From Lewinellaceae bacterium (GTDB taxonomy: Bacteria; Bacteroidota; Bacteroidia; Chitinophagales; Saprospiraceae), in NCBI GenBank assembly GCA_020636225.1, contig JACJYI010000002.1:868001-932000 (forward strand): DNA of 64,000 nt. The letters are read 5' to 3'. This document shows, piece after piece, positions 53,351 through 61,728 of the stretch. Every line of letters begins with the position of its first letter. Within the stretch, counting starts at the first letter, position 1. The position numbers and the translations under genes were made by a program. The notes under the pieces are model-generated. The model made no database searches. It saw nothing but the letters and a program-made list of their open reading frames with translations, and was not told the DNA's origin.

Positions 53351-53935
53351 AATACGAAAGGTGGACCGGCCCTCCCTTCCCTGTTCCGGTCAGGCACTGG
53401 ATGAACCGGTGCTTTTTGATCCCACTTTTGATTCCATATCCTTCAATGGTGACAGAAAAATGACCCTCCAAACCTATGGACGATCACCTGCCGACCCAAG
53501 AAAAACCTCTTGAAAACGACCTATATGCATTTTCATCAAGTCATGGCGTTCAAGCCGCTATCAATTGAATATCAATTCTGTAAAGGATGTGTGGCACATC
53601 TGTGGGAGATGTGTTTGAGATGGTGTGTATAGGGAGGTGTTCCAGGTAGCCCTCTTCTGGGTCGGCGTCCTGGGTGCATTGAAAGCAGGGCCGGGCAGAA
53701 ACCCGGCCCTGTAGGCCATCAGATACGCATGTACTTGCCTGGAGGCCAGTACATTCATCGTGGCTTTGGGAGGTTGAGTTGTATGAATTTCATACCGCAA
53801 TGGTCCGATCTCTGGGTGCTCCGGAGTAGGACAAGAAGGAAATCCAGTATTTACAGTAGTTTCAGGGCTTTCATGCCTGAATGGGTGTGCTTACCAACCC
53901 AACAACACCCCCAATACTTGAACCTGGCCATTTTT
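53351..53935. other. Non-coding stretch before the heptamer array
   Basis: No convincing gene. Two short repeats link it to the array: CTATCAATTGAATATCAATT at 53558-53577 recurs with one inserted base at 53959-53979, and AAGGAAATCCAGT at 53836-53848 recurs at 54115-54127. Confidence 0.6.
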
Positions 53936-54166
53936 TTGACATTCTGACGCAATAGGCCCTATCAATATGAATATCAATTATTTACGTTGCGCCAGTTTTG
54001 CGTCAATGCGTCAATTGGATCTGACGTATCGAAGGCAAGGTTGACGCACGCACCGTCAACGATTTTGCCATCAATTTTGACATTCTGACGCACATTGACG
54101 CATAAGTTGACGCAAAGGAAATCCAGTGATAGCAAGGGTTTTAGGGTAATTGCGTCAGAATGTCAA
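53936..54166. repeat. Iteron-like array of TGACGCA heptamers closed by an 18-bp inverted repeat
   Basis: Eight perfect TGACGCA or TGCGTCA copies: 53945, 53999, 54007, 54042, 54086, 54096, 54108 and 54151 (starts). TTGACATTCTGACGCAAT at 53936-53953 is repeated as its exact reverse complement at 54149-54166, and 16 of its bases recur directly at 54077-54092. T-tracts lie just outside both ends. The layout fits a replication origin, a transposase/integrase site or an operator, but no protein that binds it was identified. Confidence 0.85.
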
Positions 54167-54274
54167 CTTTTTTAACTATTCTTATTAGCTGTGGTATAGT
54201 GAAATTATTAGTAGTTTAGAATCACTATAGATGAAATCATTTTTTTCAAGATCAGGTAATTCTTTGCAATTGCA

Positions 54275-54580
54275 ATGCCCAGAAGAGTTAACATTGACTT
54301 TGACAAATATGTCCTGTATGTAGATACAGTAAGAGACTATCCAGTTGCTATTGACTTTGATGAGCATAGGCGAATCCAAAGTTTGAGTGCCGCATGGCAA
54401 AGCATTGAAAGCATTCCGGAGGAAGAATTCGTTGAAGGAATAATCCTCCATTTGAATGAATCAACGCAGGCATATGAAATAATGAATCCAGTGAAAATCT
54501 CCTTTAAGGTTGTTGATATGAAAGAGGCGGCGACTACTAATTCTTGGGATGACTTCTCACGAAGCACGCCTTTATCTTAA
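54275..54580 (+). CDS. Uncharacterised 101-residue protein
   Basis: No family recognised. It starts 109 bp after the heptamer array with MPRRVNIDFDKYVLYVDTVR and has an acidic centre (ESIPEEEFVEGIILHLNES). The amino acid composition looks genuine, the codon use is AT-rich like the rest of the island. No signal peptide or membrane segment. Being the nearest intact gene, it could encode the array-binding protein, but no DNA-binding motif is evident. Confidence 0.55.
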   Translation: MPRRVNIDFDKYVLYVDTVRDYPVAIDFDEHRRIQSLSAAWQSIESIPEEEFVEGIILHLNESTQAYEIMNPVKISFKVVDMKEAATTNSWDDFSRSTPLS

Positions 54581-54582
54581 AA

Positions 54583-54852
54583 TCAATAATTCTTTAACCA
54601 ATGTCTGGCATCCCTATCAAAAATATCGTCTATAACTAAAAGGTACTCCTCACTCCCCGACCTCACCCTCCCAGTACTATCCGCTCCGGGATTGAAATCC
54701 AATCCAGCATACTCGCAATAGGCTTTCACCTTGGCTTTGAAGGTGTTCCCCCTGACGTACTTGCGCTCCATGGGTGCCAGCAAGCAGGATTCATCCATGG
54801 CCAAACCATTGTGGACGGCATGGTAGATCTTGGCTGCCTGCTTGGTTTCCAT
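54583..54852 (-). CDS. Uncharacterised 89-residue protein
   Basis: No family recognised. The sequence is soluble and mixed in charge, with METKQAAKIYHAVHNGLAMD at the start and an acidic end (EEYLLVIDDIFDRDARHWL). It converges on the 101-residue gene with 2 nt between their ends. GC content is higher than in that gene, so it may belong to the flanking chromosome. Similar short proteins occur in Bacteroidota without known function. Confidence 0.5.
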   Translation of the reverse strand: METKQAAKIYHAVHNGLAMDESCLLAPMERKYVRGNTFKAKVKAYCEYAGLDFNPGADSTGRVRSGSEEYLLVIDDIFDRDARHWLKNY

Positions 54853-54975
54853 GAATTCCTAGAACTCCTCTCCCATCATTCATGCGAAAATTACAATCCA
54901 AGTGGTCCCAATTGAATAGAAAGGTCTCCCCTAAGTGCCGGACGATACCCGATCGATCATGATCAATCGCTGGCT

Positions 54976-56025
54976 TCAAAGTCCATTGCCATCGATAAAA
55001 TCCGGATTGGTCAGAAAGGCATCATCTGTCAATGACCGCAGAAAGGCCTTGATGGCCTCCCGTTCGCCCGGCATCCAGGTGATGGGAACGACCTGCGGGC
55101 TGCGGTTGGGATGTGCCTGGCCCCCGCTGGCAAAATGATCCAGCACCTCATCCAGGGAGGTGAGGCTGCCGTCATGCATGTATGGTGCGGTGATATCCAC
55201 ATTGCGCAGGGAGGGCACCTTGAACCGGCCAATATCCGCATCCAGTCCGGTCAGACGCCATCGCCCCGGATCGGGATAGTCCAGGTACAGCCCGATATTC
55301 TGGAAGGAATAGTCGGTAAAATCAAACCCGCTGTGACAATGGGTGCATCCCTTCTCACAAAAGACCTGCCACCCCTGGATAGCCTTCTGGCTCACGGCCA
55401 GGAGATCTCCCTGATAGTAGAACCTGTCCCAGGGGGAGGAACCACTGATCAGCGTGCGCTGGAATGCCCCGAGCGCCCGGGTGACAACGAAGACATCGGG
55501 ATCCCGCCCATATGCCTGCTGGGAGGCCTCGATATAATCCGGCCGGGTCAGCAACCGTTCGATGATCTCCGGGAAGCTGGTGTCAAATTCATGGTATTCC
55601 TGGACGGGCACGGCCACCTGTTGCTCCAGGGTGGGCACACCCCCTTCCCGCAGGAAGTAGGGATGGTAGCCGATATTGGCCAGGGAGGGAGCGTTGCGAA
55701 ATCCAGGCCGATCCGCTACGCCGGTGGACACGACCCGGTCATCGGCGAAGGCCAGGTGCGGCCGGTGACAACTGCCACAGGAGACCGTGCTGTCGGCGGA
55801 CAGGATGGGGTCAAAGAAAAGCTTGCGGCCCAGGGCCACCCGCTCGTAGGTCAATTCATTGCCGGCCGGAATGGGCATGTCCGGGAAACCCGGCGGGATG
55901 GTCAGGGGATACATCCCTTCGGAAACCTCCAGTTCATCCTGGTCGGGGCGACAGGAGGCAATGAGCATCAGCACACCGCTGATCAGCAAAAGGAATGGAA
56001 TCGGCCTCCAGGACCTGGATGCCAT
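54976..56025 (-). CDS. Di-heme cytochrome c peroxidase/MauG-family lipoprotein (MbnH-like)
   Basis: 349 residues. A lipoprotein signal ends LIASC with Cys25. Two heme c sites are visible: C83-GS-C86-H and C227-TH-C230-H. The family segments KLFFDPILSADSTVSC and VPSLRNVDITAPYMHDGS are present. Members reduce peroxide or, as MauG and MbnH, oxidise Trp in a partner protein. The gene 14 nt upstream encodes an MbnP-like protein, so this is probably its maturase rather than a plain peroxidase; that is inference from the gene pair. It acts in the periplasm. Confidence 0.92.
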   Translation of the reverse strand: MASRSWRPIPFLLLISGVLMLIASCRPDQDELEVSEGMYPLTIPPGFPDMPIPAGNELTYERVALGRKLFFDPILSADSTVSCGSCHRPHLAFADDRVVSTGVADRPGFRNAPSLANIGYHPYFLREGGVPTLEQQVAVPVQEYHEFDTSFPEIIERLLTRPDYIEASQQAYGRDPDVFVVTRALGAFQRTLISGSSPWDRFYYQGDLLAVSQKAIQGWQVFCEKGCTHCHSGFDFTDYSFQNIGLYLDYPDPGRWRLTGLDADIGRFKVPSLRNVDITAPYMHDGSLTSLDEVLDHFASGGQAHPNRSPQVVPITWMPGEREAIKAFLRSLTDDAFLTNPDFIDGNGL

Positions 56026-56039
56026 GATCGCAGATGGTT

Positions 56040-57017
56040 TTATAACCCGATGACTTGTTTCACGTCGATCACCCGTTGGCCATCCATCAGGACCACGATG
56101 TAGTGGCCCTGGGCGGGAAGGGAGAACGTGACCTGGCCATCCAGTCCACCCACGACCTCACTGGCTATCAACTGACCGGAGGCATTCAGCAGCCGGATCT
56201 CCGCCCGGGAGGAACGGTCGCCGGCCGTATAGCCGATCTGGACCATGCCCACAGAGGGATTGCCCTGGACCTGCAAGATCGAAGCGGTCGTCGGATCGGT
56301 AGGATCGATCGAGGAAACCAGCGATTCACCGACGAATACGGGACCCTTGTTCCAGTTGCCCATCATCTTGGTGATCAGGGAGCCGCTGCCATGCAGGATA
56401 TTGTCCATGCTAACCCCGTCGAACAGTTTCAGGTAGTCGGCAGATACCAGGATCTCCGAACTGAGAGATACCGGCTGGGGGGATTCCAGCATGACCTCAA
56501 CATGGGTCAGCAATTCATCGCCTACCACATGGAATTCCCAGATCTTTTCCGGGTTGCCATCCTGGTTACCATCCAACAGTCCTTCCATGGCCAGGAAGCG
56601 ATAGCCTGAGACCCAGCCCCAGTGCATACTGGGATTCTGGTAGGCCAGTGGGTGATCGGCAGGCCACAATGCCGGGTCAGCGTGGTTGGTCACGCTATCC
56701 ACGCCGATATTGAAGGCAATGCCCTCGATCGACTGGACATCGGCCATGCCCAGGTCATACACCGGTTCGCTGCCATGGACCAGCAGGTAGAGGTTTTTCA
56801 TGGCCAGGCGCTGCCCGCCATCATGGATCAACTCGATATCGCTGAGATAATAGGACAGTCGGGTCACCATGAAATTTCCCTGGCCAGACAAATAGACCTT
56901 CCCGGCCTCCAGAGGCTCATTGCCTAAGTTGTGCTGGATGTGCAGGGAAACAGGAACCTGTTGTGCCTGAATGGACCAGGCAACAAGGGAAATCAGCAGA
57001 ATGTAAAGGGTTCTCAT
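56040..57017 (-). CDS. MbnP-like copper-binding protein with T9SS sorting domain
   Basis: 325 residues with a signal peptide (cleaved near Ala18). Residues 20-235 match the MbnP fold: SLHIQHNLGNEPLE, the YYLSDIELIHDGG strand, and NPSMHWGWVSGYRFLAMEG near 130-148, which holds the conserved His and Trp. In characterised MbnP the Trp is oxidised to kynurenine by MbnH to make a copper site. The last 80 residues (LQVQGNPSVGMVQIGY ... LPAQGHYIVVLMDG) are a T9SS sorting domain. It is followed by the di-heme peroxidase gene, its likely partner. Confidence 0.9.
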   Translation of the reverse strand: MRTLYILLISLVAWSIQAQQVPVSLHIQHNLGNEPLEAGKVYLSGQGNFMVTRLSYYLSDIELIHDGGQRLAMKNLYLLVHGSEPVYDLGMADVQSIEGIAFNIGVDSVTNHADPALWPADHPLAYQNPSMHWGWVSGYRFLAMEGLLDGNQDGNPEKIWEFHVVGDELLTHVEVMLESPQPVSLSSEILVSADYLKLFDGVSMDNILHGSGSLITKMMGNWNKGPVFVGESLVSSIDPTDPTTASILQVQGNPSVGMVQIGYTAGDRSSRAEIRLLNASGQLIASEVVGGLDGQVTFSLPAQGHYIVVLMDGQRVIDVKQVIGL

Positions 57018-57034
57018 GGTCGGATGGTATTTGA

Positions 57035-57244
57035 TCAGGCCTTGCCGGGCTCAGGCATCTTGCAGGCTTCGTCCGCCTTCTTTCCGCAGACCGTACACTC
57101 GCCCAACTGATTTTTCAGCATGGGGTTGTTGGAGGAACAGCTGCCCCGGAACTCCTGCCCGGTGATGATGTGACGAATATTGATCATCACGAACGAAAGA
57201 AGGAAAACGCCAAAGATGATGGCCAGCGTAACAAGAAATTGCAT
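57035..57244 (-). CDS. NqrM-like small membrane protein
   Basis: 69 residues. A membrane helix spans residues 3-22. FRGSCSSNNPMLKNQLGECTVCGKK follows, stated by position 32-56, with four of its Cys (Cys36, Cys50, Cys53 and Cys62) placed like those of NqrM (DUF539), which delivers iron to the Na+-translocating NADH:quinone reductase. No nqr genes are in the window, so the link to Nqr is by family only. It starts 18 nt before the MbnP gene and is on the same strand, possibly one operon. Confidence 0.8.
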   Translation of the reverse strand: MQFLVTLAIIFGVFLLSFVMINIRHIITGQEFRGSCSSNNPMLKNQLGECTVCGKKADEACKMPEPGKA

Positions 57245-57322
57245 GAGTGAAACGGCATTTAGACCACAAATCTAACAGATAGCCCCCATCTTTGGTTCCG
57301 GTTGACCAAATGAATCGCCAGT

Positions 57323-58105
57323 ATGATGACCGACCGCCAGCAAAAAAGCCAGGAAGCCTTTGGCCGCCTGTGCCGGATCATGGATGAATTGCGGGAACAA
57401 TGCCCGTGGGACCGCAAGCAGACCTTGGGGAGCTTGCGCAACCTGACCATTGAAGAGACCTATGAACTGGCCGATGCCATCCTCGACGAAGACCTGCCCG
57501 GGATCAAGGAGGAGATCGGCGACCTGATGCTGCACATGGTGTTCTATGCCCGCATCGCTGAGGAGAAAGGGGCGTTCGATATTGCCGAGGCCCTGCACGC
57601 GATCTGCGACAAGCTGGTGGAACGCCATCCGCATATCTACGGCGATACGCAGGTGGCGGACGCGGAGGAGGTCAAGCAGAACTGGGAGAAGATCAAGTTG
57701 CGCACCGGAAAGAAGTCCGTCCTGGAGGGTGTGCCCCGCTCCCTGCCGGCAGTGGTCAAGGCGTATCGAATGCAGGAGAAGACCGCCCAGGTGGGCTTTG
57801 AATGGGATGAGCCCGGACAGGTATGGGCCAAGGTGCAGGAAGAACTGGGCGAACTGCAGGAGGCCATTCACGAGGGCCAGGATGCGAGCCGCGTGGAAGA
57901 AGAGTTCGGTGATGTCCTCTTCGCCCTGATCAATTATGCCCGGTTCATCCAGGTAGATCCGGAGACTGCCCTGGAAAAGGTGAACCGCAAGTTCAAGCAG
58001 CGATTCGAATATATCGAAGCCCACGCGCCAACCGATCTGAAGTCCATGACCCTGGAGGAAATGGATGTCCTGTGGGAGGAATCCAAGCGATACGATCGAA
58101 AATAA
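57323..58105 (+). CDS. mazG: Nucleoside triphosphate pyrophosphohydrolase MazG
   Basis: 260 residues with two MazG domains. The first holds CPWDRKQTLGSL and the metal-binding EETYELADAI (about residues 47-56) with EEIGDLMLH. The second holds EELGELQEAI and EEFGDVLFALINYAR. It hydrolyses NTPs to NMPs and pyrophosphate, cleaning up non-canonical nucleotides and modulating (p)ppGpp in other bacteria. A second ATG directly follows the first, so the start may be one codon later. A good promoter for rpsO begins 31 bp after its stop. Confidence 0.95.
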   Translation: MMTDRQQKSQEAFGRLCRIMDELREQCPWDRKQTLGSLRNLTIEETYELADAILDEDLPGIKEEIGDLMLHMVFYARIAEEKGAFDIAEALHAICDKLVERHPHIYGDTQVADAEEVKQNWEKIKLRTGKKSVLEGVPRSLPAVVKAYRMQEKTAQVGFEWDEPGQVWAKVQEELGELQEAIHEGQDASRVEEEFGDVLFALINYARFIQVDPETALEKVNRKFKQRFEYIEAHAPTDLKSMTLEEMDVLWEESKRYDRK

Positions 58106-58135
58106 GTGAGGCTCAGGAGAAAAGACCCGTTGATA

Positions 58136-58166
58136 TTTGAATATCCATGGGAATAAGCTACCTTTG
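58136..58166 (+). promoter_or_regulatory. Consensus Bacteroidota promoter of rpsO
   Basis: TTTG at 58136-58139, a 19-nt spacer, and TACCTTTG at 58159-58166: an exact match to the -33/-7 consensus of the Bacteroidota primary sigma factor. A leader of about 50 nt remains before the rpsO ATG, where S15 might autoregulate. Confidence 0.85.
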
Positions 58167-58223
58167 CACCCGCTAAAGAAGATTTTCGAAATCGCATTTG
58201 GTCACCCTTATTATCTACATCCA

Positions 58224-58502
58224 ATGAGTGTTTACCTGAGTAAAGAAAAAAAGGACGAGATTTTCGCGAAGTATGGCGGTAGTGCCGGCAACACCGGCTC
58301 CATCGAAGGCCAGGTGGCCCTGTTCACCTACCGGATCGCCAGCCTGTCCGATCACCTGAAAACCAACAACAAAGACCATTCCTGTCGACGTGCCCTGTTG
58401 CACCTGGTCGGACAACGGAAGCGGATGCTGTCCTACCTGATGAAGAAGGACATCACCCGTTACCGGACCATTTGTGACGATCTCGGCATCCGTCGCTCGT
58501 AA
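58224..58502 (+). CDS. rpsO: 30S ribosomal protein S15
   Basis: 92 residues. It binds the central domain of 16S rRNA early in 30S assembly. The family pattern is complete: VYLSKEKKDEIFAKYG, GNTGSIEGQVALFTYRI, LKTNNKDHSCRRALLHLVGQR and the closing ITRYRTICDDLGIRR. The ATG at 58224 gives the usual length. It has its own promoter and terminator and lies 195 bp before pnp, the classic rpsO-pnp order. Confidence 0.97.
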   Translation: MSVYLSKEKKDEIFAKYGGSAGNTGSIEGQVALFTYRIASLSDHLKTNNKDHSCRRALLHLVGQRKRMLSYLMKKDITRYRTICDDLGIRRS

Positions 58503-58510
58503 TACCTGAT

Positions 58511-58541
58511 AAAGTGTCCTCATTGGAGGACACTTTTTTTA
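58511..58541 (+). terminator. rpsO terminator
   Basis: An 11-bp stem (58511-58521 with 58526-58536), ATTG loop and seven Ts. Read-through into pnp is possible. Confidence 0.9.
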
Positions 58542-58697
58542 TTCTCCCTTTTCGAAGCGTCCGTTCTGCATAGCAGCCCACGTTCTTTCCTCAACAACAA
58601 CGGCTCCCCAGCAACGCAAATCCCCGGTTTCTGCCGTGCTGTTCCATTCGCTTCAGGGGCTTTGCACTATTATTGCTGACATTCAAATGCCATTCTC

Positions 58698-60983
58698 ATG
58701 GGGAAGCAAATTCCAACCACCACCTCATTCCATCTGCCTGATGGTCGGGAGGTCATTCTCGAGACCGGAAAACTCGCAGCTCAAGCTGACGGGTCTGTTG
58801 TGGTCAAGTGCGGTAACACGATGTTACTGGCAACGGTCGTCTCTGCCAAGGAGGCCAAGCCGGATGCACCATTTTTTCCGCTCTCTGTCGATTACCAGGA
58901 AAAATTCGCCGCTGCCGGCCGGATTCCTGGTAACTTCTTCCGCCGGGAGACCAAGCTCAATGATTACGAGGTCCTGATCAGCCGTCTGGTTGACCGTGCC
59001 ATCCGTCCCCTGTTTCCGGACGGGTACATGAACGAGACCCAGGTCATGCTGAGCCTCATCTCCACCGATCTCGACGTTCCACCGGATGCCTTTGCCGCCC
59101 TGGCCGCCTCCACGGCCCTGTGGGTATCGGATATTCCGTGGGCGGGACCGATCAGTGAGGTCCGCGTCGCCAAGATCGATGGCACCTATCACATCAATCC
59201 GACCAAATCGGCCCTCGCCAATGCCACCCTGGATATCATCGTCGCCGCCACCGAAGCCGACGTGATGATGGTGGAAGGTGAAATGAAGGAGTGTTCGGAG
59301 AAGGAACTGGTTGACGCGATCCGCGCCGGTCATGATGCCATCAAGACCCAGATCGCCGCACAGCACGCCCTGGCCAAGCTGGTGGGCGACAAGGCCCTGA
59401 ACAAGCGTACCCCGGCCGAGAATCCTTCCGATGAAGCGATCGAAGCCGATGTAGCCGCATTCGCCAGGAACCAGATCTACGAAGTGGCCAAGGGTGCCCT
59501 GGACAAGGGAACACGGAAGGATCGCTTCAAGGAGATCTACGAAGCCTATAAGGCCAAGGTCACCGAGGAAAAAGGCGAAGAGTACGTCACGGAGAATGGC
59601 AAGCTCATGGCCATGTACTTCGACAAGCTCAAGAAGAAGGTGATCCGCCAGATGGTCCTCGACGAATCCGTTCGTCTGGATGGCCGCAAGCTGGATGAGA
59701 TCCGCCATATCTGGACAGAAGTGGACTACCTGCCCACCACGCACGGCTCAGCGATCTTCACCCGGGGTGAAACCCAGTCCCTGACATCGCTGACCCTGGG
59801 CAACAAGACCGACCAGGCCATGGTCGATACGGCCCAGGAATTCGGGTTCAGCAATTTTCTGCTGCACTACAACTTCCCCGGCTTCTCCGTCGGTGAAGTG
59901 AAGCCCAACCGCGGCCCCGGCCGTCGGGAGGTCGGACACGCCAACCTGGCTGCCCGCTCTCTCAAGCAGGTCATGCCGGCTGACTTCCCCTACACCATCC
60001 GGATCGTATCCGATATTCTCGAATCCAACGGTTCCTCCTCCATGGCCACCGTCTGTGCCGGCTCGCTGGCCCTGATGGATGGTGGTGTTCCCCTCCGCAG
60101 TGCTGTCTCCGGCATCGCCATGGGCATGATCGCCGAGGACGGCAAGGTGGCCATCCTGTCCGACATCCTGGGCGACGAGGATGCCCTGGGCGATATGGAC
60201 TTCAAGGTCACGGGAACTGAAAAAGGGATCTGTGCCTGCCAGATGGATATCAAGATCGACGGCCTTCCCTACGAACAACTGGAGAAAGCGCTCGACCAGG
60301 CCCGTCGTGGCCGCCTCCATATCCTGGGAGAAATGGCCAAGACCATGCCTGTCCCGAGAGAAGATCTCAAGCCACATGCACCACGCATCGTGGAACTGGT
60401 GATCGACAAGTCGTTCATCGGCGCCGTGATCGGCCCGGGTGGAAAGATCATCCAGGAAATGCAGGAGATCACCAAGACGGTCATCAATATCGAGGAAAAA
60501 GAAGGCAAGGGCTACGTTCAGATCTCTTCCAGCAACAAGGAAGATATCGAGAATGCCGTCCGCCGGATCAAGGCCATCACCCATGTACCGGAGATCGGTG
60601 ACGTCTATGATGCTACCGTGGTGTCGATCCAGCCTTACGGCTGTTTTGTCGACTTCCAGGGCAAGAGCGGCCTGCTGCATATCTCCGAGATCAGCTGGGA
60701 ACGCCTCGAGCGCGTCGAAGATGCCCTGTCAGAAGGCGATCAGGTGCAGGTCAAACTCATCGATGTGGACGAACGCACCGGCAAGTTCCGACTCAGTCGC
60801 AAGGTATTGTTGCCTCGCCCGGAAGGCATGCCGGAGGATGACCGCCCACCCCGTCGTGAAGGCGGAGGCGGTGGATTCCGTGGCGGTGATCGCGGCGACC
60901 GTGGTGGCAATCGCGGTGGCGGCGGAAATCGTGGCGGCGGCGGCGGAGGCCGTGGCGGCTACCGCGGTGGCGGAGGACGATAG
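58698..60983 (+). CDS. pnp: Polynucleotide phosphorylase with RGG-like tail
   Basis: 761 residues. It degrades RNA 3'-to-5' with phosphate. Two RNase PH-like domains flank an alpha-helical linker; the second contains FSVGEVKPNRGPGRREVGHA and SDILESNGSSSMATVCAGSL, with the active-site acids in GDEDALGDMDFKVTGT. A KH domain (FIGAVIGPGGKIIQEMQ) and an S1 domain (VVSIQPYGCFVDFQGKSGLL) follow. Residues from about 715 form a 45-residue Gly/Arg tail (repeated RGG/RGN/GGG), unlike the short end of E. coli PNPase; such tails bind RNA. The core is full length. Confidence 0.97.
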   Translation: MGKQIPTTTSFHLPDGREVILETGKLAAQADGSVVVKCGNTMLLATVVSAKEAKPDAPFFPLSVDYQEKFAAAGRIPGNFFRRETKLNDYEVLISRLVDRAIRPLFPDGYMNETQVMLSLISTDLDVPPDAFAALAASTALWVSDIPWAGPISEVRVAKIDGTYHINPTKSALANATLDIIVAATEADVMMVEGEMKECSEKELVDAIRAGHDAIKTQIAAQHALAKLVGDKALNKRTPAENPSDEAIEADVAAFARNQIYEVAKGALDKGTRKDRFKEIYEAYKAKVTEEKGEEYVTENGKLMAMYFDKLKKKVIRQMVLDESVRLDGRKLDEIRHIWTEVDYLPTTHGSAIFTRGETQSLTSLTLGNKTDQAMVDTAQEFGFSNFLLHYNFPGFSVGEVKPNRGPGRREVGHANLAARSLKQVMPADFPYTIRIVSDILESNGSSSMATVCAGSLALMDGGVPLRSAVSGIAMGMIAEDGKVAILSDILGDEDALGDMDFKVTGTEKGICACQMDIKIDGLPYEQLEKALDQARRGRLHILGEMAKTMPVPREDLKPHAPRIVELVIDKSFIGAVIGPGGKIIQEMQEITKTVINIEEKEGKGYVQISSSNKEDIENAVRRIKAITHVPEIGDVYDATVVSIQPYGCFVDFQGKSGLLHISEISWERLERVEDALSEGDQVQVKLIDVDERTGKFRLSRKVLLPRPEGMPEDDRPPRREGGGGGFRGGDRGDRGGNRGGGGNRGGGGGGRGGYRGGGGR

Positions 60984-61010
60984 TCCTGCCTGACAACATC
61001 AACATGACAC

Positions 61011-61043
61011 GAAAGCCGTTCCTCACCGAACGGCTTTCTTTTT
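61011..61043 (+). terminator. pnp terminator
   Basis: A 10-bp stem (61011-61020 with 61029-61038), 8-nt loop and a T-run. Confidence 0.88.
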
Positions 61044-61068
61044 GGGCGATTCCCTATCTTGACCGATC

Positions 61069-61728
61069 ATGTACAGATGGCTCCTGCTCCTCCTCCTCCC
61101 CTTCCTGGGCTGTGTCGGCCAGCGACAGATCTACCCGCTGCCCAAGGGGGAACACGCCGTTGGTGTCCAGGCAGGAGGCCCGTTGATCCGATTGAACCAG
61201 ACCACCCTGCCGATCCCGCTCAGCGCGGTCTATGGCGCTGTCGGCCTGGGCAAAGGATTGCTGGTCGACGGGGGCATCCATACCACGGCACTGCTCTACC
61301 AGACCATCTTCATTGATCCAGGTGTGCAGAAGACCTGGAATTTTCCCAATGGCCTGCGCCCGGGATTGAACACAGGCCTCCGTCTGAATACCCTGACGGA
61401 TCTCGGGGCCAGGGATTGGCGTTTCTACCCCCTCGTGGATGTCAACCTCTGGTGGCGGTCGGCCAAAGACCACCACATCGGATTCGTCGGTTTGAACCAC
61501 TGGTTTGATCCCCACGTCCGACAGATCAAAGAAGGAATCACCTACCGCCTGTGGCGGCCGGCCCTCTACACCGGATACCAGCATCGACGTGAGGACTGGG
61601 ATTTCAGTCTGGAAGCTCAATGGCTGGCGCCCGGGACTGACAACCGCTTTACCGAGGTGGACTATCGCTCCATCGGCGATCAGGGTGCCCTGGGTATCTA
61701 TCTCACCATCCAATACCGATTCCTGTGA
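61069..61728 (+). CDS. Lipoprotein with outer-membrane-like strands
   Basis: 219 residues; lipoprotein signal MYRWLLLLLLPFLGC with Cys15. The rest alternates Gly/aromatic-rich strands (YGAVGLGKGLLVDGGIHTTA, and an end in GIYLTIQYRFL) resembling a small beta-barrel or jelly roll, but no family is recognised. A terminal Phe-x-Leu is compatible with outer-membrane insertion, although lipoprotein status argues against a simple barrel. Its stop codon overlaps the GTG start of the next gene, so the two are translated together. Confidence 0.7.
   Translation: MYRWLLLLLLPFLGCVGQRQIYPLPKGEHAVGVQAGGPLIRLNQTTLPIPLSAVYGAVGLGKGLLVDGGIHTTALLYQTIFIDPGVQKTWNFPNGLRPGLNTGLRLNTLTDLGARDWRFYPLVDVNLWWRSAKDHHIGFVGLNHWFDPHVRQIKEGITYRLWRPALYTGYQHRREDWDFSLEAQWLAPGTDNRFTEVDYRSIGDQGALGIYLTIQYRFL

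Noticed and set aside
53561..53800. 79-codon frame on the minus strand (and 53729-53947 on the plus strand)
   Set aside because: No domain, overlapping each other on opposite strands, in a stretch with repeats; neither could be supported.
58166..58223. Riboswitch in the rpsO leader
   Set aside because: The leader is short and no known aptamer pattern is visible; S15 autoregulation is possible but not shown by the sequence.
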